A stretch of DNA of 64,000 bases from Haliclona indistincta. Its lineage: Eukaryota; Porifera; Demospongiae; Haplosclerida; Chalinidae. Each line of letters opens with the position of its first letter. Position 1 is the stretch's first letter. Position numbers and translations under genes: made by a program. The notes below the pieces were generated by a model. The model was not told the origin of the DNA. It saw only the letters and a list, made by a program, of their open reading frames with translations, and made no database searches. The stretch lies in contig OZ024789.1 of the NCBI GenBank assembly GCA_964017065.1, forward strand, positions 12,037,669 through 12,101,668, read 5' to 3'. This document shows, one piece after another, positions 23,448 through 34,405 of this stretch.

Positions 23448-26400
23448 ATGAATGAAAACGAAGCTGTGCAATCCCTAAGTGAGCTTATTATAATTATATT
23501 ATATACTGCACGGGTTGTCCCTTTGCCTAATTTCAAAGTTGGACTACCATTATGGCCTGTAAACTTGCATTATGCATGCTGTACATGTATAGGTGATACA
23601 CAGCACTCAGATGAGGACGGCCCTGTCAAAGTGAAGCAGGGTCGATTTGTATGTACGTATTGTGGGGATTCCTTTTATCATGCCAAAAGGCTTATCTCAC
23701 ACAGTGAAAAGGAGCATAACCTCAACACAGGTAGAAATAATAATATTATTATTGCTGCTACATGTAAAGTTTCAGATTGTGTATTAACAATAGCAAAGAA
23801 ATAAAAAGATTTCTGACGAAATCAAAAGGATGTAGGATGAAGAAATCTTCTACTGGTCCACAATGTAAACCAACAAGGAACCAGAATGGAATGGTAACAC
23901 TATTCCATTCTGTTCAGAGCCACTGATGTAGGGATGCATGGTCTATTATCCAGTCAATCGTGTTACCATTCCATTCTGGTTCGTTGTTGGTTTACATTGG
24001 AAGATTTCTTCATCCCTACATCCTTTTGATTTCGTTTTATTTCTTGTTTGTGTACTTTTTTCTTGTACAAGCAGTCAAATTTTTGGTGCAGTTTAGGATC
24101 ATGTATGTACTGAATCTCTTTGTTTCCATAATTAGTCTAGTTTTTGCTGCAGTTAAGGTCTTCTTTATGTGAGATTTGCTCATTATTATTCCTAAAATAC
24201 TGAACTAGCTCACCCACGGATGCTGCATATGCACTGCATATGAGCCCCACCCATTTTTATTCAGACATTTCTGCACGGCTGTCATAATATTATTATTGTC
24301 TGGCAAGCAGCAGAAAGGTAATCCTAATCGCTGAGTTGTACTTCGAGGACTCCTGGCTCCAATATGCGCTCTCCATACGGCGATACTCTACATCTAGTAA
24401 TCGTGTGATCTGTCACGTGCGTATTGCGCAATCACAAGATGGCGTCTAACATTTAGCTGACAACTGATCGTGATCGTGAACTCGTCGAATTTATATCGTC
24501 ATTTCGCTAAAAACTAAGTTCAAAAGGCACCTGCCAGGAGGATTTCACTGGTGTTCGTGGGTGTTTTGTGCTAGGCAGTGTTCGCGTAAAGGCGCTAGAC
24601 GTGCTGAAGAAAGAAGAAAATGAAGATGACGAAACAGGATTTTCACCGTTTTCTGGTTCATTACTTTAGTAACATTTTCGAGCTCTCTTATAGCTATTGT
24701 GTGGATGGGGCAATGCCAGAGAGCAGATCTATGTGTTTTTGGATGTACAAAATTCACCATAGGGTGAAATGTCAGCGTTTGAACGCTAATACATTGCATT
24801 GTAGCCGCCATCTTGTTTTCCGTTCAGGGAGGCACTACCGGTACCGTGTCTCCCTAATTATGTCTGATCATACATTATAACTGGATTAGATCAATTTTAG
24901 GCGATGTATACCGTTTTTATAATTTGACACCTAGGCTGCAGGCTTGCCCAGTGTATTTTCTACATCTAAAGGGTTAATATCCAATTCCCACCTATAAAGG
25001 CTAATTTCATCACATGCAGCAACGGAAACACACATATTTGAATGCAGAGAAGAATTTCTAAAATGGAAAGAGGAAGAAGAAACTGGATCGCATACTTACT
25101 TTGTTAATCGCTCTGGGGCTTCATACTCACATGAAGGAAATAAGGAAGATGGCTTACAGAATTCTAGCAGTGGTAAACACAGCTAAAATGATATTAATAA
25201 AATCATCATTATTATTCAGAATCAATACGGACTACAATTTATGTGTGTTGCCGAGATGGTAACAAGAGAACCCATGAGGAACGTACCGAAGCAAGTAAAC
25301 CAAGGCTACATACTAAATCAAGAAAGCTTGATGACTACTGTCTAGCACGCATGATAGCCAAGGAGCATTTGAAGGAAAGGAAGGTAGAGGTGAAATACAT
25401 GAAAACTCACACGAACCACGAAGTGGATATTGGAGAGTGCAAGTACTTGCCACTGCCTTTATCTACAAAGAAAGAAATAGAGCAACAATTTGCAACGGGA
25501 AAATCATTGGAAAAGATAATGGATGGTAAGATACTAAACACTTTAACAAGCAGGCCCAAAAATTATGCTAAGTTATACTTGTAGACATCAGAAGTGGCAT
25601 AGGTAACAGGGAGAAACGCAGCAATTTTTTAGCGGTTGCTACGAGGAGGCATTTTCTTACAAAACAAGATTGCAGGTACCAAACTTGTACTTGAAAACAT
25701 GAAATGACATCTACAAACAGGAACATATGCCGCAAGTTGCGCAACTTTTCGAGTCATAGACATGCAGAGGATGCAATCTCTGTTGACCGAATAGTGGCGG
25801 AGCTGAGGCAAGAGTCACCAACACCAGTGTTGCTGTACAAGCCACAAGGTGTCACAAGTGTAGAATGTCCAACACTACCACAGGAATCTTTCCTGTTGGT
25901 AATAATGACCAGCTTTCAAGCGTCATCACTGGATAAATTTTCTCAAAGGATAGTGTGCCTGGATTCAACACACAAAACAAACCAGTACCGGTTTAAACTT
26001 TTAACAGTGATTGTTGGTGATGAATACAGAAATGGTAATATAACTACAAACTATAATATAATTAATAACTCATAATAATAAACATGTTATTCAAGGAATT
26101 CCAGTTGTATGGGCAATTTCAGACAAAGAGGATGCAGACACAATTGAAGTGATGTGGAATGCTATCAGAAAGAGATGTCCACAAGCAGACATTAATACCC
26201 TGATGACAGATGATGGTGAGCACCTTCTTAACTTGTGTATTCATTAATAGAAGCACAGCATGTTGTATAACAAAACAGTACTATGTAGTTTTAAGAAGTG
26301 TACAGTTGCCAGCAGTGCTCTGTGTTAAATTTTATCACTGCATGGCTTTAAGTGTTTTCTAACATACAGATCTAGCTGGGATGCTTGCCTGCTCTCGTGT

Positions 26401-28319
26401 GTACCCAAGAGTTCAGCATATTCTGTGTATATGGCATGTTGATAGGTATAGTTTGAACAATATGTAAACCTGAAGCATTTATTATGCAATGCAGAGCATG
26501 GCAGAGGAAATTGAACAGCATCGTTAAGTGTCAGCAACACAGAGCTGAATTATATGCCTGTTTACGAATGTTGATGACAGAGGAAACTCAGGAGAAGTTT
26601 GTTGAACATGAGAAAACATTCTTTGAATATTGGGAAAGCAGAGAGCCACAGTTTGTTACTTATTACAAACAAGAATACAGTCAAAGAGCAGGTGAGTAGG
26701 AAAAAACAATATAACAATATCAAAAATACCAATCACAGAGAAGTGGGCATTGTGCCATCGACACTATGATCACCATGATACAGATACAAACATGCTCGTT
26801 GAAAGGTTTGTGCAAGACAGTTTTAATTACAATCTGTCTTCTAGTTTTCATAACAAATTGAAAACAAATCCTCGATACATGGCACATCAAGTCAACCGCC
26901 GCTGTGATGATCTTATCAACATCCTTCTAAAAGTTGAAGAGGACATGTTCCATGACCGTATGAGGAAAGAAGTGATGGAAACACCTCAAACAGCATCACA
27001 AAAAGTAGAAGGAGAAGAACGTCATGAACGAGGAGTAAACATATCAGATACGTGTGTACAGGTATAGAATTGATTTTTTATAAATTTAATTTTATACCAG
27101 CCACATAGAAAATTCAAGATGATATTTACTTGGTTTCATCAACGTCTAATGAGACTAAGTACACAGTGCAGATCATAAAGATGGTCTGTGAAGAGATGCC
27201 AGCTTGTGTGCCACAATGCCACATGAAACAATGCCAGCACTTGTGTCGGCACATGCTCAAATGCAATTGCACAGATTATGTTCAAGGACATATCTGCAAA
27301 CATGTTCATAAGGTGAGATACAATGTACAAGAAAAAAATTGTTCAAAAAAGTTATAATAGGTTAACCTCATGCGTAAAGATGAGAGCATGGCAGTAATAT
27401 CTGATGATAATGTGCTGTCACAGACCAGTAGCAGTGCTACATGCATAAGTCAACCAATAGCAAACAAGGGAAAGAAATGTATGCACGTTGTTTCTTGAGT
27501 ACCAACTCTCATTAAAGTACTCTACAGCAACAACAACAAAAAGAAAAGCTATTGAAGACTTTGCCACTGAAATTGTTCGTGCAGCTGAAGAGATTGATGA
27601 TGATAACACCCTTGATAGGGTATTGACACAGCTTTCACAGACACATGCAGCAATGACAGCAGCAACAACAACAAAACCAGCAACTATCAAAAACTTTGAA
27701 AAAAAAGAGCACTTCTTTCCAGCACAAAAAAATGAAACTCAACTACGGTTTAAACAAACTATTGCAAAGCCAGGAAGAAAAAAACAGACGGTGCCTCTAA
27801 GGTATAACAATAAATTCATTGTTGCATGTGTCAAGGTGCAAAACTACCTTTTCAGACTACCAAGCAAAGAGCAACAAAAGACATGGTGGGCTGATATGGA
27901 GACAGAAATCCCAATGTAATACAGATATACCACTTGCATAGTGAAATGATTTAATTTTATAGCAGCAGCACGGAAAGTCACAGCACTGATCAATACAGTT
28001 ACAACACTGATCAGACTGCAGGTAAATACAGTACATTTGTTGTATAGTTATTTACTTAGTACTTACATTTAGAAAATTTGAAATCAAGAAAACGGACTGT
28101 GCGTTGTGGTCAGTGCACTGGTTGTAAATCGGAGGAGTGTGGAAGCTGTGCATATTGTAAAGACATGAAGAAGTTTGGTGGTCCAGGAAAGAAAAAGAAG
28201 GCATGCATACGAAGGAAATGCTTACAAGGTATACTAGCTACATAAAATTGTTTTTAGATATTATTTCTTCCTCAGTACTGGCTCCTATCCCCATCTCAAC
28301 TGATGAACTAAGAGATTAA
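23448..28319 (+). CDS. MULE-type transposase with C2H2, SWIM and CXXC zinc fingers, 905 aa, 16 exons
   Basis: Exons: 23448-23478, 23593-23730, 25020-25172, 25220-25525, 25585-25675, 25721-26034, 26096-26215, 26370-26445, 26495-26691, 26739-27061, 27109-27312, 27361-27478, 27528-27915, 27963-28021, 28073-28228, 28276-28319. Every junction is GT-AG and in phase. Most introns are 45-61 bp. Domains: C2H2 finger at residues 31-52 (C31, C34, H47, H52); MULE core with D321 (CLDSTHKTNQY), D383/D384 (LMTDD), LCIWHVDRAW and E497 (TNMLVERF); SWIM finger with C635, C637, C646 and H648; CXXC finger at 851-889 with all eight Cys and the KFGG loop (KDMKKFGGPG), closest in memory to KDM2/DNMT1. Known: MULE enzymes cut and paste DNA, and CXXC fingers bind unmethylated CpG. 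Inference: CpG-guided insertion, or a domesticated regulator. The CXXC exon is symmetric (1-1, 156 nt), so skipping it keeps frame. The link across the 1.3-kb intron 2 is the least certain part. Confidence 0.87.
23796..24046. mobile_element. 251-bp hairpin MITE in intron 2 of the transposase gene
   Basis: Arms 23796-23900 and 23960-24046 pair: 'aagaaataaa...gaaatcaaaaggatgta' with 'tacatccttttgatttcg...ttatttctt', and 'ccagaatggaatggtaacac' with 'gtgttaccattccattctgg'. The left arm has a small internal insertion. The 'gatgtaggga' motif is shared with the 31.7-kb element. No target duplication was recognised. Confidence 0.75.
24047..25019. other. Rest of transposase intron 2, no exon recognised
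   Basis: Short ORFs only. A 'CTAAAGGGTTAA' at 24967-24978 looks like one end of the piggyBac-like family seen at 35.9 and 41.8 kb, but no partner end was found. A further hidden exon here cannot be excluded. Confidence 0.4.
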
Positions 28320-28639
28320 TTATTCAACCGACAACATTGTTGCGCTCAAATTTATTTCTTAGGATTAGCAAAAATTATTTCCATGTTAACATTAGTAAAT
28401 TTCATGCTAGACTAATATTGTGATGGTTACTGCAGCTTTGTTTTCCTAGCAATTGAAACAAACTAATATTATTGGAAATTCGCAGTTCATAAATGCTCAC
28501 TACTATTAAAACATTGTCAACTGGTGCTATGATGATCTTATTGGCTTCTCACAATTATTAAGAACTACATGCATAGTACATGAATTATGATCAGACAGTA
28601 CAAAGTGATGACCACTCTGTCTCAGAAAGTATTGTAGGA

Positions 28640-29000
28640 CCATTATTAACCTCGGTGGATACGCTCGAGGGTTACGATACTAACTTTGTCGTTCATTATG
28701 TCCATTGAGCTACAGAGACCAGCGATCACTTCTAAATATGTCAGTATGTATGAACAAGCTATGCACGACCATGGCTTGCAATGTGACTCGTGGATTTTGC
28801 AAAGGGGCTGGCTCACTTTGACGGTCGTCTTGGTCTTCTCTATGAGGACAAAAACGCTCATAGCAGGCTGCTTTGGTACTTCTACAATCGATTTGTACCG
28901 CAGCACAGCTCTGGGATGCGTGAACACAAAAAGAAAAAGCCTATCAGAGATGGCTAGGCTAGCTGCACGCTTTCGATCATGGTCACGCCCACTGAAACTC
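28640..29000 (+). repeat. Dispersed repeat, copy 1 (partner at 58380-59160)
   Basis: Shared blocks with 58380-59160: 'gagggttacg.tact..ctttgtcgttcatt', 'gatggcttgcaat...gactcgtggattttgc', 'ggctggctcac', 'ggtcacgccca'. This copy lacks the insertion found at 58679-59096 and so acts as its empty site. The ORFs in it are not conserved. Confidence 0.8.
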
Positions 29001-29089
29001 AGGTAAAGTTAGGCGTTCTCCGTAAGCAATACAATACGTCTATTGTAGGTCAACATGCAATACAAGATGTTTTTCAACACCAGTACAAC

Positions 29090-30910
29090 CTCACGAGTCA
29101 CAACTAGTACAACCACACAACCAGTACAACCACACAACCTGTACAACCACACAACCTGTACAACCAGCACAACCACACAACCAGTACAACCACACAACCA
29201 GCACAACCACACAACCAGTACAACCACACAACCAGTACAACCAGTACAACCACACAACCTATACAACCAGTACAACCACACAACCAGTACAACCATGCAA
29301 CCAGTACAACCACACAACCAGTACAACCACACAACCAGTACAACCACACAACCAGTACAACCACACAACCAGTACAACCACACAACCAGTACAACCACAC
29401 AACCTGTACAACCAGTACAACCACACAACCAGTACAACCAGTACAACCACACAACCAGTACAACCATGCAACCAGTACAACCACACAACCAGTACAACCA
29501 CACAACCAGTACAACCACACAACCAGTACAACCACACAACCAGTACAACCACACAACCAGTACAACCACACAACCTGTACAACCAGTACAACCACACAAC
29601 CAGTACAACCAGTACAACCACACAACCAGTACAACCAGTACAACCACACAACCAGTACAACCATGCAACCAGTACAACCACACAACCTGTACAACCAGTA
29701 CAACCACACAACCTGTACAACCATGCAACCAGTACAACCACACAACCAGTACAACCACACAACCAGTACAACCACACAACCAGTACAACCACACAACCAG
29801 TACAACCACACAACCAGTACAACCACACAACCTGTACAACCAGTACAACCACACAACCAGTACAACCAGTACAACCACACAACCAGTACAACCAGTACAA
29901 CCACACAACCAGTACAACCATGCAACCAGTACAACCACACAACCTGTACAACCAGTACAACCACACAACCTGTACAACCATGCAACCAGTACAACCACAC
30001 AATCAGTACAACTACACAACCACACAACCAGTACAGCCACACAACCAGCACAACCACACAACCAGTACCACACAACCACACAACCAGTACAACCACACAA
30101 CCTGTACAACCACACAACCTGTACAACCACACAACCAGTACAACCACACAACCACACAACCAGTACAACCAGTACAACCTGTACAACCACACAACCAGTA
30201 CAGCCACACAACCAGTACAACTACACAACCACACAACCAGTACAGCCACACAACCAGCACAACCACACAACCACACAACCAGTACAACCACACAACCACA
30301 CAACCAGTACAACCACACAACCACACAACCAGTACAACCACACAACCAGCACAACCACACAACCACACAACCAGTACAGCCACACAACCAGCACAACCAC
30401 ACAACCAGTACAACCAGTACAACCTCACAACCAGTACAACCAGTACAACCAGTACAACCACACAACCAGTACAACCAGTACAACCACACAACCAGTACAA
30501 CCAGTACAACCAGTACAACCAGTACAACCACACAACCAGTACAACCAGTACAACCTCACAACCAGTACAACCAGTACAACCAGTACAACCAGTACAACCA
30601 CTACAACCAGTACAACCACACAACCAGTACAACCAGTACAACCACACAACCAGTACAACCAGTATAACCAGTACAACCAGTACAACCTCACAACCAGTAC
30701 AACCAGTACAACCACACAACCAGCACAACCACACAACCAGCACAACCACACAATCAGCACAACCACACAACCAGTACAACCACACAACCAGTACAACCAC
30801 ACAACCAGTACAACCACACAACCAGCACAAACACACAACCAGTACAACTACACAACCAGTGCAACCACACAACCACACAACCAGTATACAGCCAGTACAA
30901 CCACACAACT
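29090..30910 (-). repeat. 17-bp minisatellite, right array (inverted relative to 17030-18175)
   Basis: Plus-strand unit CAACCAGTACAACCACA, the reverse complement of the left array unit. It is about 1.8 kb long against 1.15 kb on the left. Long open frames of 653, 475 and 403 codons exist on both strands but are translations of the repeat. Confidence 0.95.
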
Positions 30911-31021
30911 GACCTGCACTAGTAGCACTAGTACTGCCATTGCTGGACTCGCGCGCCACGTCGAACGATTTAACCCTTTCAAGCGGGTTAAGAATAACGT
31001 GTATCTGTACCCATAACAAGA
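30896..31021 (-). repeat. Right copy of the inverted flank sequence (pairs with 16920-17045)
   Basis: Ends CCCATAACAAGA, the reverse complement of the left copy's start. The near identity of the roughly 100-bp non-satellite part shows that the two arms are recent or are kept alike by gene conversion. Confidence 0.93.
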
Positions 31022-31148
31022 TTCTCAATTAACCCTCTTGTCGCTTCTTATCATTAACTCCGCCCACATCAGTTTTGCAGCTATCTCGCTACGTCCTGCC
31101 GTTTGTCTCTGCTCTGGACGCTTCAGCGCGCAAGCCAGAGGTATTAAA

Positions 31149-31289
31149 ATGTGTCTAGACCAGTACTATACCCTAAATAACACTGATCTGTTCGTTAAAG
31201 CTTCAGATGGCGGGTTAAAGCTGACTTACACAGACGTGAACAACTTGAGTATTCCGAGTCAGCTTACTGGCGGCAAGATTCTATGCACA
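31149..31289 (+). CDS. Possible first coding exon, gene unknown
   Basis: ATG at 31149 opens 47 codons with a normal-looking composition (for example LFVKASDGGLKLTYTDV) before a good donor (ACA|GTAAGG) at 31290. No downstream exon was found, because mobile elements follow within 450 bp. It may be a truncated gene or a chance ORF. Confidence 0.3.
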
Positions 31290-31700
31290 GTAAGGTTCCT
31301 ACACCACGCATCGTAAGTTGTAAAGGACTAGAAGCCTCTGTGAGTGTGATAATGACATCAACAAGATTCTACTAGGCGTGCTCCTACTAGTTAGGCTCGC
31401 AGCATCATGAATTGGCAGTACTAGTTCTCAGTAGTCTCTTCTTCATCCATTATAATACTAACAAGTATCATGTTGTCAAATCATACCTGGACTTGAAATT
31501 TTAAACCTTTCATTGAATGATTATTCTTGTGATTGGTAATATTAAACATTTAAACCACACTCCTTACTCTCAAGAGGCTGTGCACGCGTTCACATCAGTA
31601 TCTATTGTACAGCTCACAGAGTTGTAAAAATGAAATAACATCCAACATAGAATACAACTAATAAGTTCAAACTGATAGTGATCAAAAAAGTAACAGGAAC

Positions 31701-32412
31701 AAGTAAAGTAAAAAATCTTTAATAAAAAAACTGAAAAGTGTAGGGATGACTCTTAAAAAAGGAAGGGAACAAGATGGGATGATGCTTGCAAAAGTAAAGG
31801 AACAAGATGGAATAATGCTTGCAAATGTAAAAGTCCCAAGTATCCCTACATCAGCGGCTTGAAGGAGGACGCAGTCCGATGGAGTAATTGACGGTTGTAA
31901 ATAACTAGAGGTATCTGTGTTTGGAGGACGCAGTCCGATGGAGTAATTGACGGTTGTAAATAACTAGAGGTATCTGTGTTTAGGAGGACGCAGTCCGATG
32001 AAGTAATTGATGGTTGTAAATAACTAGATGTATCTGTGTTTATAGGAGGACGCAGTCCGATGAAGTAGTTGACAGTTGTAAATAAGGTGCAGGTAGCTGT
32101 GTTTGGAGGACGCAGTCCGATGAAGTAATTGACGGTTGTAGATAACTAGAGGTATCTGTGTTTTGGAGGACGCAGTCCGATTGAGTAATTGATTGTTGTA
32201 AAAGGTTGAAGAGGATTCCACATTAATTTTGTTAGTTGCATGTTGTCGCAGCAAGCCGCTGATGTAGGGATACTTGGGACTTTTACATTTGCAAGCATTA
32301 TTCCATCTTGTTCCTTTACTTTTGCAAGCATCATCCCATCTTGTTCCCTTCCTTTTTTAAGAGTCATCCCTACACTTTTCAGTTTTTTTATTAAAGATTT
32401 TTTACTTTACTT
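31701..32412. mobile_element. 712-bp fold-back element with 161-bp arms and an internal tandem repeat
   Basis: Arms 31701-31861 and 32252-32412 are inverted repeats, outer end AAGTAAAGTAAAAAATCTTT and inner end 'tatccctacatcagcggcttg'. Each arm also has an internal near-duplicate 'gcttgcaaaagtaaaggaacaagatgg'. The centre holds six copies of a roughly 60-bp unit with GGACGCAGTCCGATGGAGTA. No transposase and no clear target duplication. Confidence 0.88.
31864..32215. repeat. Six tandem copies of a roughly 60-bp unit inside the fold-back element
   Basis: GGAGGACGCAGTCCGATGGA recurs near 31864, 31922, 31982, 32046, 32105 and 32165, followed by 'gtaattgacggttgtaaataactagaggtatctgtgtt'. Confidence 0.9.
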
Positions 32413-32619
32413 TACGTAAAAGCACTTGTACTAAGCTTAAATGCATGACTTATTATGTGTTCACTTAAACATCAGTGCACTCATTACCTGTGCTCTGCTG
32501 AGCTCCACGGCCTCTACTGCTCTCTCTTTATCTCTCTCAGCTTGCTGCTGGAGATGCTGCAGTTGAACACGTCTATTTGAGCCACACCCCACACTGTAAA
32601 GCACCCCCCCTACATCAGT

Positions 32620-33024
32620 TAGTCTCGCAACCCACACCTCGTGCACCCAAGGGAGAGGGTCTGGTAAAACGTTATTGATCGCGTTGTGTCACAGGAATGT
32701 GAAATACGCACGGTAGCCATGGCAACAAAGAGTAGCAAAGAGACTTTTCTTTGCCGGTTTGAGCTGTACTAGCACGTCTTTGCCACTAACGAACGATATA
32801 ATTGCTTCCTTTTGCTTCTCTCGCAGGTTACTGCATCCTAAGTTGGTAGCGCTTGAATCTTCCGCTGCTTCTACAATGTATGCCTCGTAGCGCGTACGCC
32901 TTAGCGTCGTGCACGCATACTGTAATTTGATTGGCTTGCCCGTATCCCTGGCAAGCTGACACAACGCGATCAATAACGTTTTACCAGACCCTCTCCCTTG
33001 GGTGGGGTGTGGCGTGCGAGACTA
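32620..33024. mobile_element. 405-bp Pack-MULE-like element carrying a helicase fragment
   Basis: Inverted ends start TAGTCTCGCAACCCACACCT and run about 70 bp (to 32691 on the left, from 32957 on the right). TACATCAGT flanks both ends directly (32611-32619 and 33025-33033), a 9-bp target duplication typical of Mutator-like elements. The interior is a piece of host-type coding sequence and not a transposase, which is the definition of a gene-capturing Pack-type element. Confidence 0.8.
32689..32973 (-). pseudogene. Captured fragment of a RecQ-like DNA helicase
   Basis: A 94-codon minus-strand frame contains LREKQKEAIISFVSGKDVLV followed by QLKPAKKSLFA, in the 32722-32826 part. Known: RecQ-type helicases in invertebrates read L+.KQ..AI..F..G+DV.V.LPTG.GKSLC. 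Here the Walker A Gly is lost (KPAKKS in place of PTGxGKS), so no ATPase function is expected. Only the start of the helicase core is present, bounded by the element's inverted ends. Confidence 0.65.
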
Positions 33025-33108
33025 TACATCAGTGGCCTTATGAGGGCGACAGAGTGGCTAGATATAGAAACAGACTCAAGACAAGATGCATGGGTTGTTA
33101 CTAACAGC

Positions 33109-33151
33109 CGGGACGGGACGGGACACAGGCGGGATGTCCCGTCCCGTCCCG
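33109..33151. repeat. GC-rich perfect hairpin
   Basis: CGGGACGGGACGGGACA pairs with TGTCCCGTCCCGTCCCG around a 9-nt loop. CGGGACG occurs once more just downstream. Confidence 0.85.
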
Positions 33152-33589
33152 CATACTAAAATGCGGGACGCACTAGTGCAGTGGGCATTCAATACAAGCT
33201 TTGTACATAGGCCTGGATGGGACTATGACTATATCAGTGTACTGTATTATACTGTGTGTCCTTGTTTTATGGTTATCTTGTTGTCCTATAGGCTACAATG
33301 ATCAGTATAATGTGTTCTTCCACTCTTTATATCTCTATTGTGAATGGTACATGTAATTCCACCACTTCACGTTTCATTCTGACAACTTCAGAATCGTCTG
33401 GCATATATAATTTTGTGTGATATCTTCGGGGTTCAAACTAAAAGGCGATTCAGTGCAATTGTTTCCTAGTAGTGGTTAAGGTTTGTTTGTCATTGTACTT
33501 TGTATATTACACTTTAACTCTACAGTATGAACTTGAGACCTCCACATTAATTTTAGCAACTGATCACAGTAAAATCTACTTGACTTAAG

Positions 33590-33835
33590 GTGGTGGGTGC
33601 GCATGAATATCATTATAAGCCTGACTTTTTGTTAACTGTTTTTCTCTACTTATCTGCAGGCCAGAAGCTGCAAACTTGCACTACACAGTTGTTTTATGAT
33701 ATACTCACTGTTTATGAACGGTTTTTAGCGATAAAACGCACAGCAGCGCTTGTTCACGACGGGCAGCGCGACGGCGCCTATTGTACCACTTTACTCGAGC
33801 GTCCTAGGTCCTGCAACGCTACAGATCGCCACAGA
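33590..33835. other. No supported gene
   Basis: A 101-codon frame crosses this stretch and the inverted-repeat arm that follows. It is not recognised, and the arm explains its end. Confidence 0.35.
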
Positions 33836-34205
33836 GCTTTCTCATACCATCGACATGATCACCTAGTATCCCTTTTTTCGATATTCGATTCCTAAGTAAA
33901 AAAAAAAAATAAATAACCCTGGATCACCAAACTCTAGCATTAAAGTATGCACGCCTACAATACACAACTTTTTATGAACCATTTCGTGCTCACATCGTGT
34001 TTGCAATTCCAGCGCTCAAGCGCCTAGACTGTTCATACGTGTCTTCTCCAGGTGACCAAGTATGCTTTTTGCTGTTTTCTGCCCGTGGCGCGAGTTATGG
34101 CTGCTGAAGTTCTGCGTGGGCGTATGCGTTTGCCAGTTTTACTTACTTAGGAATCGAATATCGAAAAAAGGGATACTAGGTGATCATGTCGATGGTATGA
34201 GAAAG
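33836..34205. repeat. Inverted repeat running into the assembly gap
   Basis: 'tttctcataccatcgacatg...ggatcacc' side arm 33836-33900 is mirrored by 34143-34205, and the right arm is cut by the gap. The hidden part of the right arm would be expected to mirror sequence left of 33836. Confidence 0.8.
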
Positions 34206-34405
34206 NNNNNNNNNNNNNNNNNNNNNNNNNNNNNNNNNNNNNNNNNNNNNNNNNNNNNNNNNNNNNNNNNNNNNNNNNNNNNNNNNNNNNNNNNNNNNNN
34301 NNNNNNNNNNNNNNNNNNNNNNNNNNNNNNNNNNNNNNNNNNNNNNNNNNNNNNNNNNNNNNNNNNNNNNNNNNNNNNNNNNNNNNNNNNNNNNNNNNNN
34401 NNNNN
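34206..34405. other. Assembly gap of 200 N
   Basis: A run of exactly 200 N, probably a placeholder length. Inverted repeats lie on both sides. Confidence 0.98.

Noticed and set aside
24620..24880. Possible THAP-like zinc finger start (MPESRSMC... / LCVFGCTKFT in a shifted frame)
   Set aside because: Needs a frameshift, lacks the full C2CH spacing and FP motif, and lies inside an intron.
28646..29006. Opposing frames of 93 and 106 codons
   Set aside because: They lie in a dispersed repeat whose second copy (58.4 kb) does not keep either frame.
16920..31021. Target-site duplication for the 14.1-kb block
   Set aside because: I compared the flanks in several registers and found no convincing 4-10-bp direct repeat, so none is claimed.
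29009..31028. Frames of 653, 475, 403 and 338 codons
   Set aside because: Same minisatellite in inverse orientation. The longest runs through the satellite into the inverted flank and has no domain.
32024..32367. Minus-strand frames with LLHRTASSK repeats
   Set aside because: Translation of the 60-bp tandem core of the fold-back element.
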